Below are positions 1-5,698 of a stretch of DNA of 6,090 nt, in pieces. The notes under the pieces were generated by a model. The model worked only from the letters and a program-made list of their open reading frames with translations. It ran no database searches and had not been told where the DNA came from. Both the position numbers and the translations under genes were made by a program. The first letter of the stretch is position 1. The number at the start of each line of letters is the position of its first letter. This DNA comes from Ignavibacteriaceae bacterium (GTDB lineage Bacteria; Bacteroidota; Ignavibacteria; Ignavibacteriales; Ignavibacteriaceae), in contig JARLHB010000407.1 of assembly GCA_031292465.1 (NCBI GenBank), positions 1-6,090 of the forward strand. Reading direction: 5' to 3'.

Positions 1-535
1 GGGTATGAATCTTGAGCCGCTTGATAACAGATTCTACTTGGATATGATTCAGACCGATGCGGCAATAAACGGCGGTAACAGCGGCGGCCCGCTTGCAAAC
101 AGCGTGGGTGAAATTATTGGCATGAACACCCTGATTTATACTAACGGAGGTTCTGGCAATATCGGGCTTGGTTTTGCAATACCGGCAAATAAAATAAAAA
201 AGATTATAGCCCAGTTAAAAGATAAAGGCAAAGTTGACCGCAATTTTGATATTGGTTTGAATATACAGGATATTGACGATGGAATTGCCAAATACTATAA
301 GCTTGAAAGTTCACGCGGTGTAATTGTAAATCAGGTGCTTCCTAACTCTCCCGCTTCCCGTGCAGGAATTCAGGATGGTGATATTATAATTCGGCTTGAT
401 AAATATTTAATAAATAACCAGCAGACACTTATAGGCGCTTTTCAGCAATTTACTGCCGGTGAAACAGTAACATTAAAAATTCTAAGAAATAATAAAGAAA
501 CAACAAAACAAATGAAATTGGAGAAAAGTGAATGA
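1..535 (+). CDS. htrA: HtrA/Deg-family periplasmic serine protease, 3' part only
   Basis: The frame is open from base 2, so the gene begins upstream of the window and about 177 C-terminal residues are visible. They contain the end of a trypsin-fold protease domain: QTDAAI followed by NGGNSGGPL, in which the serine codon at 80-82 is the expected catalytic nucleophile, then the GLGFAIPA segment that usually closes the HtrA protease domain (about 170-190). The catalytic His and Asp lie outside the window. One PDZ domain follows (about 245-520), with the typical GVIVNQVLPNSPASRAGI and GDIII core. Only a short charged tail comes after it, so this is a single-PDZ architecture. The usual family position before GNSGGP is Pro; here it is Gly. 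HtrA proteins degrade or refold misfolded envelope proteins, and the PDZ domain binds C-terminal or hydrophobic peptides. The membrane anchor or signal peptide cannot be seen. The ATG at 5-7 is internal, not a start. The stop codon overlaps the purB start. The family call is secure; which Deg paralogue it is remains unknown. Confidence 0.93.
   Translation, partial: GMNLEPLDNRFYLDMIQTDAAINGGNSGGPLANSVGEIIGMNTLIYTNGGSGNIGLGFAIPANKIKKIIAQLKDKGKVDRNFDIGLNIQDIDDGIAKYYKLESSRGVIVNQVLPNSPASRAGIQDGDIIIRLDKYLINNQQTLIGAFQQFTAGETVTLKILRNNKETTKQMKLEKSE
520..535 (+). promoter_or_regulatory. purB ribosome binding site and ATGA stop/start overlap
   Basis: A GGAG Shine-Dalgarno sequence (520-523) lies 8 bases before the purB ATG at 532-534, inside the last codons of the protease gene. 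The protease stop TGA (533-535) overlaps the purB ATG in the four-base junction ATGA. This arrangement fixes the purB start and usually indicates translational coupling in one mRNA. Coupling is inferred from the layout. Confidence 0.8.
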
Positions 536-1833
536 TAGAAAGATACACTCTACCTGAAATGGGTAAAATCTGGCAGGATGAATTTAAGTTCAATACCTGG
601 CTGAAAATAGAAATACTTGCCTGTGAAGCAAGAAGTGAATTCGGCGAAATTCCAAAAGCTGATGTTGATGTAATAAAGCAAAAAGCTAATTTTGATGTAA
701 AGCGCATTCTTGAAATTGAAGAAACTACCAAGCATGATGTAATTGCATTCTTAACAAACGTAGCTGAATATGTAGGTCCGGAATCACGGCATATTCATTA
801 TGGAATGACTTCATCGGATATTCTTGATACCACTCTTTGCTTCCAGATGAAATCCGCAGGCGAGCTTTTATTGAAAAGATTATTCGACCTGAAAGGCGTA
901 TTGAAGCAAAGGGCTCTTGAGCATAAAAATACTCTGTGCGTGGGGCGTTCTCATGGTATTCATGCAGAACCGACAACTATGGGCTTAAAGTTTGCTCTTT
1001 GGTATGAAGAGACTAAAAGAAATATTGCAAGACTACAGGAAGCAATTAAGACAATTAGTGTGGGACAAATATCCGGTGCTGTCGGAACTTTCGAGCATCT
1101 TTCGCCAAAGGTTGAAGAATATGTATGTGAGAAAATGGGATTAGCCCCCGCCACTGTATCTACACAGGTTATCCAGCGTGACCGCCATGCTGCTTTTATG
1201 ACTACACTTGCTGTTATAGGCGCTACTCTTGAAAAAATTGCCGTTGAAATAAGGCACCTGCAAAGAACTGAAGTCCTTGAAGCCGAGGAGTTTTTTTCAA
1301 AGGGACAAAAGGGTTCCTCTGCTATGCCTCATAAACGGAATCCGATTATAAGTGAAAGAATTACAGGGCTGTCCAGAATTCTAAGGGGCAATGCTGTTGC
1401 TGCACTTGAAGATGTTGCCTTATGGCATGAAAGGGATATTTCTCATTCATCTGTTGAAAGAATTGCTGTGCCTGATAGCTGCATAGCTTTGGATTACATG
1501 CTTGATCTTGCGGTAAAATTGGTTAAAAATCTTCTTATTTACCCGGAACACATGATGAGAAACCTTAAATTAACAAGAGGGCTGGTTTTCTCGCAGACAG
1601 TTCTTTTAAAGCTTGTTAATAAAGGTATTTCCAGAGAAAACGCTTATAAGATTGTACAAACATCGGCAATGGATGTATGGGCTGATGAATCTAAAAATTT
1701 GCATTCCGAGCTTGCCAAATCTCCCGAAGTAATGAAATATCTGACGGAAGATGATTTGAATGAGGTGTTTGACGGCAAGAAGACTTTGAAAAATGTTGAC
1801 TATATTTTCTCACGAAGTGTTGATATAGATTAA
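532..1833 (+). CDS. purB: Adenylosuccinate lyase (PurB)
   Basis: This 433-residue cytosolic enzyme of purine synthesis removes fumarate twice: from SAICAR to give AICAR, and from adenylosuccinate to give AMP. Its length is normal for the bacterial family. The fumarate-lyase signature GSSAMPHKRNP sits at residues 261-271, with Ser263 as the expected catalytic serine on the mobile loop. Other conserved sites are TKHDV (His68), RHIHYGMTSSD (His89 and TSSD 93-96) and GRSHGIHAEPT (His141, catalytic). Their spacing agrees with the Bacillus-type PurB layout (His68, His141). The lyase domain covers about residues 1-290, and the C-terminal ADSL domain covers about 350-430 (GLVFSQ and KGISRENAY). The start at 532 is supported by GGAG 8 bases upstream and by the ATGA overlap with the protease gene. 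No frameshift or missing key residue is visible. An intrinsic terminator follows 40 bases after the stop, so purB is probably the last gene of this transcript. Fumarase and argininosuccinate lyase are related families, but the motif set fits PurB best. Confidence 0.97.
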   Translation: MIERYTLPEMGKIWQDEFKFNTWLKIEILACEARSEFGEIPKADVDVIKQKANFDVKRILEIEETTKHDVIAFLTNVAEYVGPESRHIHYGMTSSDILDTTLCFQMKSAGELLLKRLFDLKGVLKQRALEHKNTLCVGRSHGIHAEPTTMGLKFALWYEETKRNIARLQEAIKTISVGQISGAVGTFEHLSPKVEEYVCEKMGLAPATVSTQVIQRDRHAAFMTTLAVIGATLEKIAVEIRHLQRTEVLEAEEFFSKGQKGSSAMPHKRNPIISERITGLSRILRGNAVAALEDVALWHERDISHSSVERIAVPDSCIALDYMLDLAVKLVKNLLIYPEHMMRNLKLTRGLVFSQTVLLKLVNKGISRENAYKIVQTSAMDVWADESKNLHSELAKSPEVMKYLTEDDLNEVFDGKKTLKNVDYIFSRSVDID

Positions 1834-1852
1834 TTTTATTAAAGATTGCTTC

Positions 1853-1927
1853 ACAAACATTTTAACTTATCAACAACCCCTTCGCTTTTTAAGAGAAGGG
1901 GTTGATTTTTACGTTAACAAACATTTT
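1853..1927 (+). repeat. 11-bp direct repeat flanking the purB terminator
   Basis: ACAAACATTTT occurs at 1853-1863 and again at 1917-1927, in the same orientation, on either side of the purB terminator hairpin. Inside the repeats, TAAC (1863-1866) and GTTA (1913-1916) form a short inverted pair. The layout resembles a small hairpin unit bounded by a duplicated target, but AT-rich chance similarity is also possible. No coding sequence lies within it. Confidence 0.5.
1874..1910 (+). terminator. Intrinsic terminator after purB
   Basis: CAACCCCTTC (1874-1883) pairs perfectly with GAAGGGGTTG (1895-1904). The 10-bp stem encloses an 11-base loop in which CTT and AAG can pair further. A T run follows at 1906-1910. 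This is a textbook rho-independent terminator for the htrA-purB transcript, and it separates purB from the peroxiredoxin gene. Confidence 0.88.
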
Positions 1928-1986
1928 CTACTACTCTGTATCGATAATATCAAACTAAGTTAATTATAAAAAAATATGAGGCTGTT

Positions 1987-2520
1987 ATGAAAAAGTTAGT
2001 ATTTTTCCTTTTCTCATTCCTGTTAGTCACTTCATTTTCTTTAGCACAAAACACTAAGACCGAAAAGGAAGGTGAGTTAAAAGTGGGTATGTCGGCTCCC
2101 AACTTTACACTGCACGACGCATTCGGCCATTCGTATAAACTCTCTTCATATAAAGGAAAAATGCCTGTGGTTGTTTACTTTTATCCCAAAGCCGGAACTT
2201 CGGGATGTACCAAAGAAGCCTGCGGCATAAGGGATGACTGGAGCAAGTTTAAGGACAGTAAGGTTCAGGTTCTTGGTATAAGTATAGATCAGAAAGATGA
2301 AATTAAGAAATTTGTAAAGGATTATAACCTGAACTTCCCTCTCCTTTCAGATGCCGATAAAAATGTATCAAAAAAATATGGTGTGCTTAGCGATAAAGGC
2401 TATGATAACCGTATCACTTTTATAGTCGATAAAAAAGGTATAATAGCAGAAATTATTAATGTAAGCGATATTGAAGGACACTCAGCTAAAGTATTGGATA
2501 TAGCTTCTAAACTAAATTAA
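1987..2520 (+). CDS. bcp: Exported peroxiredoxin, Bcp/PrxQ type
   Basis: This thiol peroxidase reduces hydrogen peroxide and organic hydroperoxides using an external thiol donor such as thioredoxin. Of its 177 residues, 1-20 form a clear signal peptide: MKK, then a Phe/Leu-rich core, then SLA|QN, where cleavage would leave an N-terminal Gln. The mature thioredoxin fold begins at VGMSAPNFTL (33-42). The active site is Pro67-x3-Thr71-x2-Cys74 (YPKAGTSGC) with peroxidatic Cys74. Cys79, five residues later, is the helix-located resolving cysteine typical of Bcp/PrxQ. Arg142 in NRITFIVD matches the conserved active-site arginine. Bcp proteins are commonly about 150 residues and cytosolic, so the leader is the unusual part and implies a periplasmic role. 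GAGG at 1978-1981, five bases before the ATG, supports the start. The gene has terminators on both sides and is probably transcribed alone. No reductase partner is visible nearby. The family is near certain; export is strongly suggested. Confidence 0.94.
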   Translation: MKKLVFFLFSFLLVTSFSLAQNTKTEKEGELKVGMSAPNFTLHDAFGHSYKLSSYKGKMPVVVYFYPKAGTSGCTKEACGIRDDWSKFKDSKVQVLGISIDQKDEIKKFVKDYNLNFPLLSDADKNVSKKYGVLSDKGYDNRITFIVDKKGIIAEIINVSDIEGHSAKVLDIASKLN

Positions 2521-2548
2521 CTCAATAGATCTTGATCAATTTTAAATT

Positions 2549-2598
2549 AAACACATCCCTTTCATTCCCCTCTTAAGAGTGGACTAAGGGGTGTGTTT
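2549..2598. terminator. Compound bidirectional terminator hairpin
   Basis: This hairpin lies between the convergent peroxiredoxin and dipeptidase genes. The outer stem pairs ACACATCCCTT (2551-2561) with AAGGGGTGTGT (2586-2596), with one G-T wobble and two more A-T pairs outside. An inner stem TCCCCTC/GAGTGGA (2566-2572 with 2577-2583, one mismatch) is capped by TTAA and includes the palindrome CTCTTAAGAG (2570-2579). T-rich DNA follows on both strands: TTTTC on plus, and TTAATTTAAA on minus. It probably ends both transcripts. Confidence 0.75.
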
Positions 2599-2629
2599 TC
2601 AATATTATTAGAAATCTTAGAAAATATTA

Positions 2630-3376
2630 TTACTTTATGCCCTCAAGCTGTTCAAAGCTTAAATCCATAATATCATATTTACCCCAGTCTTTGAAATCAT
2701 AATGCCACCATTCGGTTGGAAGATTCTCAAATCCGTATTTAGCCATAACCCCAATAAGCAAATCCCTGTTTTTAATTTGCTCAGAAGACAGATTGAGATA
2801 ATCCGAATGAGCTGTTTCCCGGAATGAGTCAAATTCTGTGGGCATACTAAGTTCTTTGCCTGTTTTAAGGGAAATGATAGTCAAATCAACCGCACATCCC
2901 CTGTTATGCCGTGAGCCTGACCAGGGCGAAGCGACATATTGAGTGTCTTTAACTTTATCATAGAATTTTACTGTTGCCCTGTATGGCCGGTAAGCATCGA
3001 ATATTTTTAATCCCAGTCCCATTTTTTGAAGCTCTTTCTGTACCTTTTTAAGAGCCGCAGCTGCCGGAAGCCTTAAAAACGCTTTTGCATAATTATAAAC
3101 CTGTTCATGCAGAAAGTTGTTTTTCCCGGCATATCGTATATCCAATTTTAATGATGGGATTAGCTTTTTTATATCCACCAAATTATTACTGCTGTTCTTT
3201 TGAATAAGTTCCTTATAAGCTTGCTCTGTATCAATAACACGCAGATTATATTTGTTTTTGTCCTGAATTTGGGCATAATTCATAGAATATGCTGCAAAAG
3301 AGACAAGCAGGGTTATCTTGATGTAGTTAAATAAATTACCAAACTGATGATATTTTTTTATTGAGATATTACTCAT
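2630..3376 (-). CDS. ddpX: Exported D-alanyl-D-alanine dipeptidase, VanX/DdpX type (peptidase M15D)
   Basis: The product is a zinc peptidase of 248 residues from the ATG at 3376. VanX/DdpX enzymes hydrolyse D-Ala-D-Ala: DdpX uses it as a nutrient, and VanX lowers the pool for vancomycin resistance. Visible motifs are LDIRYA-x3-NF (78-88), DAYRP with Arg130 (the expected transition-state arginine), SRHNRGCAVD (155-164, zinc ligands His157 and Asp164), and EWWH (222-225, catalytic base Glu222 and zinc ligand His225). The Glu-His spacing equals that of VanX. Residues about 17-35 are hydrophobic (ITLLVSFAAYS) and followed by NYA|QIQ, so a signal peptide with cleavage before Gln is likely. Export argues for recycling or scavenging of wall-derived dipeptide rather than VanX-type cytosolic resistance; that role is inferred. 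No vanH, vanA or vanS/R-like gene is present. An in-frame TTG at 3385 could add three residues, but ATG is preferred. The SD is weak: only GGA, 11 bases upstream. The gene is convergent with the peroxiredoxin gene and divergent from prc. Confidence 0.92.
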   Translation of the reverse strand: MSNISIKKYHQFGNLFNYIKITLLVSFAAYSMNYAQIQDKNKYNLRVIDTEQAYKELIQKNSSNNLVDIKKLIPSLKLDIRYAGKNNFLHEQVYNYAKAFLRLPAAAALKKVQKELQKMGLGLKIFDAYRPYRATVKFYDKVKDTQYVASPWSGSRHNRGCAVDLTIISLKTGKELSMPTEFDSFRETAHSDYLNLSSEQIKNRDLLIGVMAKYGFENLPTEWWHYDFKDWGKYDIMDLSFEQLEGIK

Positions 3377-3562
3377 AGGGAACAAAATCCATTTTTATTA
3401 CATCTAATTATTTATGATATTTAACGATGAATAATTTTAAGATTGTTGTATTCATTATTTAGAATAATTATGTACAAAAAGCTAATATAAATTATTCATA
3501 TTTATTCTATTCTACAATAAATATTTATAAAAATATAGATGACACAAAAAACGAGAGACCTT
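3377..3562. promoter_or_regulatory. AT-rich divergent promoter region between the dipeptidase gene and prc
   Basis: This region must carry the promoters of two divergently transcribed genes. By hand count only about 20 of the 150 bases at 3391-3540 are G or C, much lower than in the flanking genes. I could not pick a convincing -35/-10 pair on either strand, because many TATAAT-like hexamers occur by composition alone. Three GAATAATT copies lie within it. The placement of the promoters is inferred from gene orientation. Confidence 0.6.
3429..3497. repeat. Three copies of GAATAATT in the divergent promoter region
   Basis: GAATAATT occurs on the plus strand at 3429-3436 and 3462-3469, and inverted as AATTATTC at 3490-3497. 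The first copy extends to TGAATAATT and pairs with AATTATTCA at 3490-3498. The second and third form an inverted repeat with a 20-base spacer. This could be an operator shared by the two genes, but such AT-rich 8-mers can recur by chance. Confidence 0.35.
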
Positions 3563-3565
3563 ATG
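3553..3565 (+). promoter_or_regulatory. Ribosome binding site supporting the downstream prc start
   Basis: GAGAG (3553-3557) lies five bases before the ATG at 3563-3565. The alternative in-frame ATG at 3539 is preceded only by A/T-rich DNA with no purine-rich SD, and would put eight extra residues (MTQKTRDL) before the MKK of the signal peptide. The downstream ATG is therefore preferred, although the other start cannot be excluded. Confidence 0.55.
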
Positions 3566-5638
3566 AAGAAAATCTTCGTGCTAATAATATTGTTAATTGC
3601 TGCTAACGTTTTCTTAGCACGCACACTTCATTTTAAGAATTTTAACAATGATACCATTGATACATCTAAGACAATCCACCCGTTAAAGTACATGGAAAAT
3701 GAAGATGTATTAATTTCAACAATTCTTCAAAGGTATCACTACCGCAAATTTAAGCTTAATGATTCCCTATCCGGCGTAATATATAACAGGTATTTAAAAA
3801 CCATGGACGATAACAGAAGCTACTTTTATGCTTCGGATATAGCCGGCTTTGATAAATTCAAATATCAGCTTGATGATGATATTAAGAGCGGAAATTTGAA
3901 TGAACCATTTCAGATGTTTAATGTCTTCAGAAACAGAATGAACGAAAGAATAAATTTTGCTGAAAGAATTCTTGAGAAAGGTTTTGATTTTAACGGGAAT
4001 GATGTTCTGCAGTTTGACAGGGAAAAAGCAAGCTGGGCAAAAGATTCGATCGAATTAAATGATATATGGTATAAGAAAACGAAAAACGATGCGCTGAATC
4101 TAATGCTTGCAGGTAAAAAATGGGATGATGTGAAAAGCACCCTTAAGAAAAGGTATGAAAACTTACGAAAGTCTTTATTACAGTATTCAAATGAAGATGT
4201 GTTCCAGTTATTTGAAAATTCTTTTACGGAATCATTAGACCCGCATACTAATTATATGTCTCCTCAAACTTCAGATAACTTTAAAATTGATATGAGCCGG
4301 TCTGTTGAGGGTATTGGCGCACAGCTGCAAACTGAAGATGAATATACTAAGATTGCGGAAGTAGTTCCCGGCGGGCCTGCTTTTAAAAGCAAACTTTTGC
4401 ACCGTGATGATAAAATAGTGGCTGTTGCACAGGGCAAAGAAGGTGAATTCGTAGACATTGTTGGATGGAGGGTTACAGACGTAGTTCAGTTAATCAGAGG
4501 GCCAAAAGGAAGTGTTGTCAGGCTTCAGATTATCCCTGCAAATCAGGGCGCAAATGTTAAGCCTAAGGAAATTACTCTTGTAAGGGATAAAATTAACCTT
4601 GAAGAACAGTCTGCTAAAAGCAAAACACTTGAAATTAAAAACAATGGTAAGAACTATAAGGTTGGAGTTATTACCATACCGGCATTTTACAGCGATTTTG
4701 AGGCAGAACAGCGCGGCGATAAAGATTATAAGAGTACAACCAAGGATGTTCAGAAATTACTTAATGAACTGATTAAAGAAAAAGTACATGGTGTTGTAAT
4801 AGATTTGCGCAACAATGGCGGCGGCTCACTGGAAGAGGCAATTAAATTAACAGGGCTTTTTATTAAATCCGGCCCGGTTGTACAAATTAAAAGCGCTGAT
4901 GGAAGCATAAGAGAAGAAGACGATCCTGATCCTTCAATTCTGTACAGCGGCCCGCTTGCTATTCTTGAAAACCGTTTTAGCGCATCTGCTTCAGAAATAT
5001 TTGCTGCTGCAATTCAGGATTACGGCCGCGGCTTAATTATCGGTGAAGAGAGTTATGGCAAAGGAACTGTGCAAAATTTAATTGACTTAAACAGATTAAT
5101 GCAAAACTCTTCTGATAAACTTGGGCAGATAAAATTGACTATTGCCAAGTTTTACCGTATTAACGGCGAAAGTACACAGCACCTTGGGGTTATGCCAGAT
5201 ATTAAATTTCCTCCGGCAATCGATTTTAGTGAAGTAGGTGAAAGTTCGGAACCCAGCTCTTTGCCATGGGATCAAATAAAATCTGCAAATTATACTCCGT
5301 TTGGAAACATTAAAAAGTATGTTCCCGAATTGATAAAGAAACATGATGAACGGATAAAAAGTAATGATCCTTTGTGGGAAGAGTATATGGATGAAGTTAA
5401 CGATTATAAAGAAGCCCACGATAAAAAGACTATCTCCTTAAATGAGGCGATACGTAAAAAAGAGCATGACGAAGACGAGCAGAAACGTTTCGAAAAAGAG
5501 AATGTAAGAAGAAAGAATTTAGGATTAAAGCTGCTTAAGAAGGGTGAAACTCCTCCGGCAGATGAAGATTTAAAGAATGATCCGCTGCTGGATGAAACAG
5601 GACATATTTTAGCGGATTATATTGCTATAATTGGATGA
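3563..5638 (+). CDS. prc: Tail-specific (carboxy-terminal processing) protease Prc, family S41
   Basis: Prc is a periplasmic serine protease that recognises nonpolar protein C-termini and degrades or trims envelope proteins; in E. coli its targets include PBP3 and the hydrolase MepS. From the ATG at 3563 the product has 691 residues, close to E. coli Prc (682). Order: signal peptide or N-terminal anchor (1-20, MKKIFVLIILLIAANVFLA); helical TSP N-terminal domain (about 40-225); PDZ domain (about 245-330, starting near GIGAQL with VVPGGPA and RDDKIV); S41 protease core (about 340-550); and the charged C-terminal DUF3340 domain (about 555-691) ending DPLLDETGHILADYI. The core shows DLRNNGGGSLEEA, FSASASEIFAAA with nucleophile Ser475 (codon 4985-4987), and GEESYGKGTVQ with general base Lys500 (codon 5060-5062). 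The 25-residue Ser-Lys spacing matches Prc and plant CtpA. No key residue is missing. The ATG at 3539 would give 699 residues. No NlpI-like adaptor gene is adjacent. The gene lies between the divergent promoter region and a long hairpin, so it is probably monocistronic. Confidence 0.96.
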   Translation: MKKIFVLIILLIAANVFLARTLHFKNFNNDTIDTSKTIHPLKYMENEDVLISTILQRYHYRKFKLNDSLSGVIYNRYLKTMDDNRSYFYASDIAGFDKFKYQLDDDIKSGNLNEPFQMFNVFRNRMNERINFAERILEKGFDFNGNDVLQFDREKASWAKDSIELNDIWYKKTKNDALNLMLAGKKWDDVKSTLKKRYENLRKSLLQYSNEDVFQLFENSFTESLDPHTNYMSPQTSDNFKIDMSRSVEGIGAQLQTEDEYTKIAEVVPGGPAFKSKLLHRDDKIVAVAQGKEGEFVDIVGWRVTDVVQLIRGPKGSVVRLQIIPANQGANVKPKEITLVRDKINLEEQSAKSKTLEIKNNGKNYKVGVITIPAFYSDFEAEQRGDKDYKSTTKDVQKLLNELIKEKVHGVVIDLRNNGGGSLEEAIKLTGLFIKSGPVVQIKSADGSIREEDDPDPSILYSGPLAILENRFSASASEIFAAAIQDYGRGLIIGEESYGKGTVQNLIDLNRLMQNSSDKLGQIKLTIAKFYRINGESTQHLGVMPDIKFPPAIDFSEVGESSEPSSLPWDQIKSANYTPFGNIKKYVPELIKKHDERIKSNDPLWEEYMDEVNDYKEAHDKKTISLNEAIRKKEHDEDEQKRFEKENVRRKNLGLKLLKKGETPPADEDLKNDPLLDETGHILADYIAIIG

Positions 5639-5649
5639 TTTAGGAATTG

Positions 5650-5698
5650 CTGGATTTGAATGAAAAGGTTAAAACTTTTAACCTTTTCATTCAGCCAG
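5650..5698. terminator. Long hairpin between prc and the convergent right-edge gene
   Basis: TGAATGAAAAGGTTAAAA (5657-5674) is a perfect inverted copy of 5676-5693, with a single C between the arms. One G-T pair and, after a small internal loop, CTGG/CCAG (5650-5653 with 5695-5698) extend it. It starts 11 bases after the prc stop. The right arm contains the last codons and TGA stop (5687-5689) of the minus-strand gene. Neither strand has a strong T tract immediately beyond the stem, so function as a bidirectional terminator or RNA 3'-end stabiliser is inferred from position and stem length. Confidence 0.7.

Noticed and set aside
450..1154. Several minus-strand open frames of 60-90 codons opposite the end of the protease gene and the first half of purB.
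   Set aside because: They lie antisense to well-supported coding sequence, have no recognisable domains, and are explained as shadows of the sense codons.
1914..1948. Possible sigma-70-like promoter for the peroxiredoxin gene (TTAACA and GATAAT).
   Set aside because: The spacer is 23 bases, too long, and the other pairings tried were too short. A promoter must exist nearby, but I cannot place it.
2630..3376. Vancomycin-resistance (van) cluster.
   Set aside because: Only a lone, apparently exported VanX/DdpX homologue is present; no ligase, dehydrogenase or regulatory genes accompany it.
3377..3385. Upstream TTG start for the dipeptidase, adding three residues.
   Set aside because: It is a rare start codon without an SD, and the nearby ATG at 3376 gives a complete signal peptide and enzyme.
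3539..3562. Upstream ATG start for prc, adding MTQKTRDL.
   Set aside because: It has no SD, while the ATG at 3563 has GAGAG at suitable spacing and begins a typical MKK signal sequence. Kept only as an alternative.
3910..5419. Minus-strand open frames of 64-107 codons inside prc.
   Set aside because: The plus strand encodes an intact, motif-complete Prc across the whole stretch. The antisense frames show no domain and no ribosome binding context.
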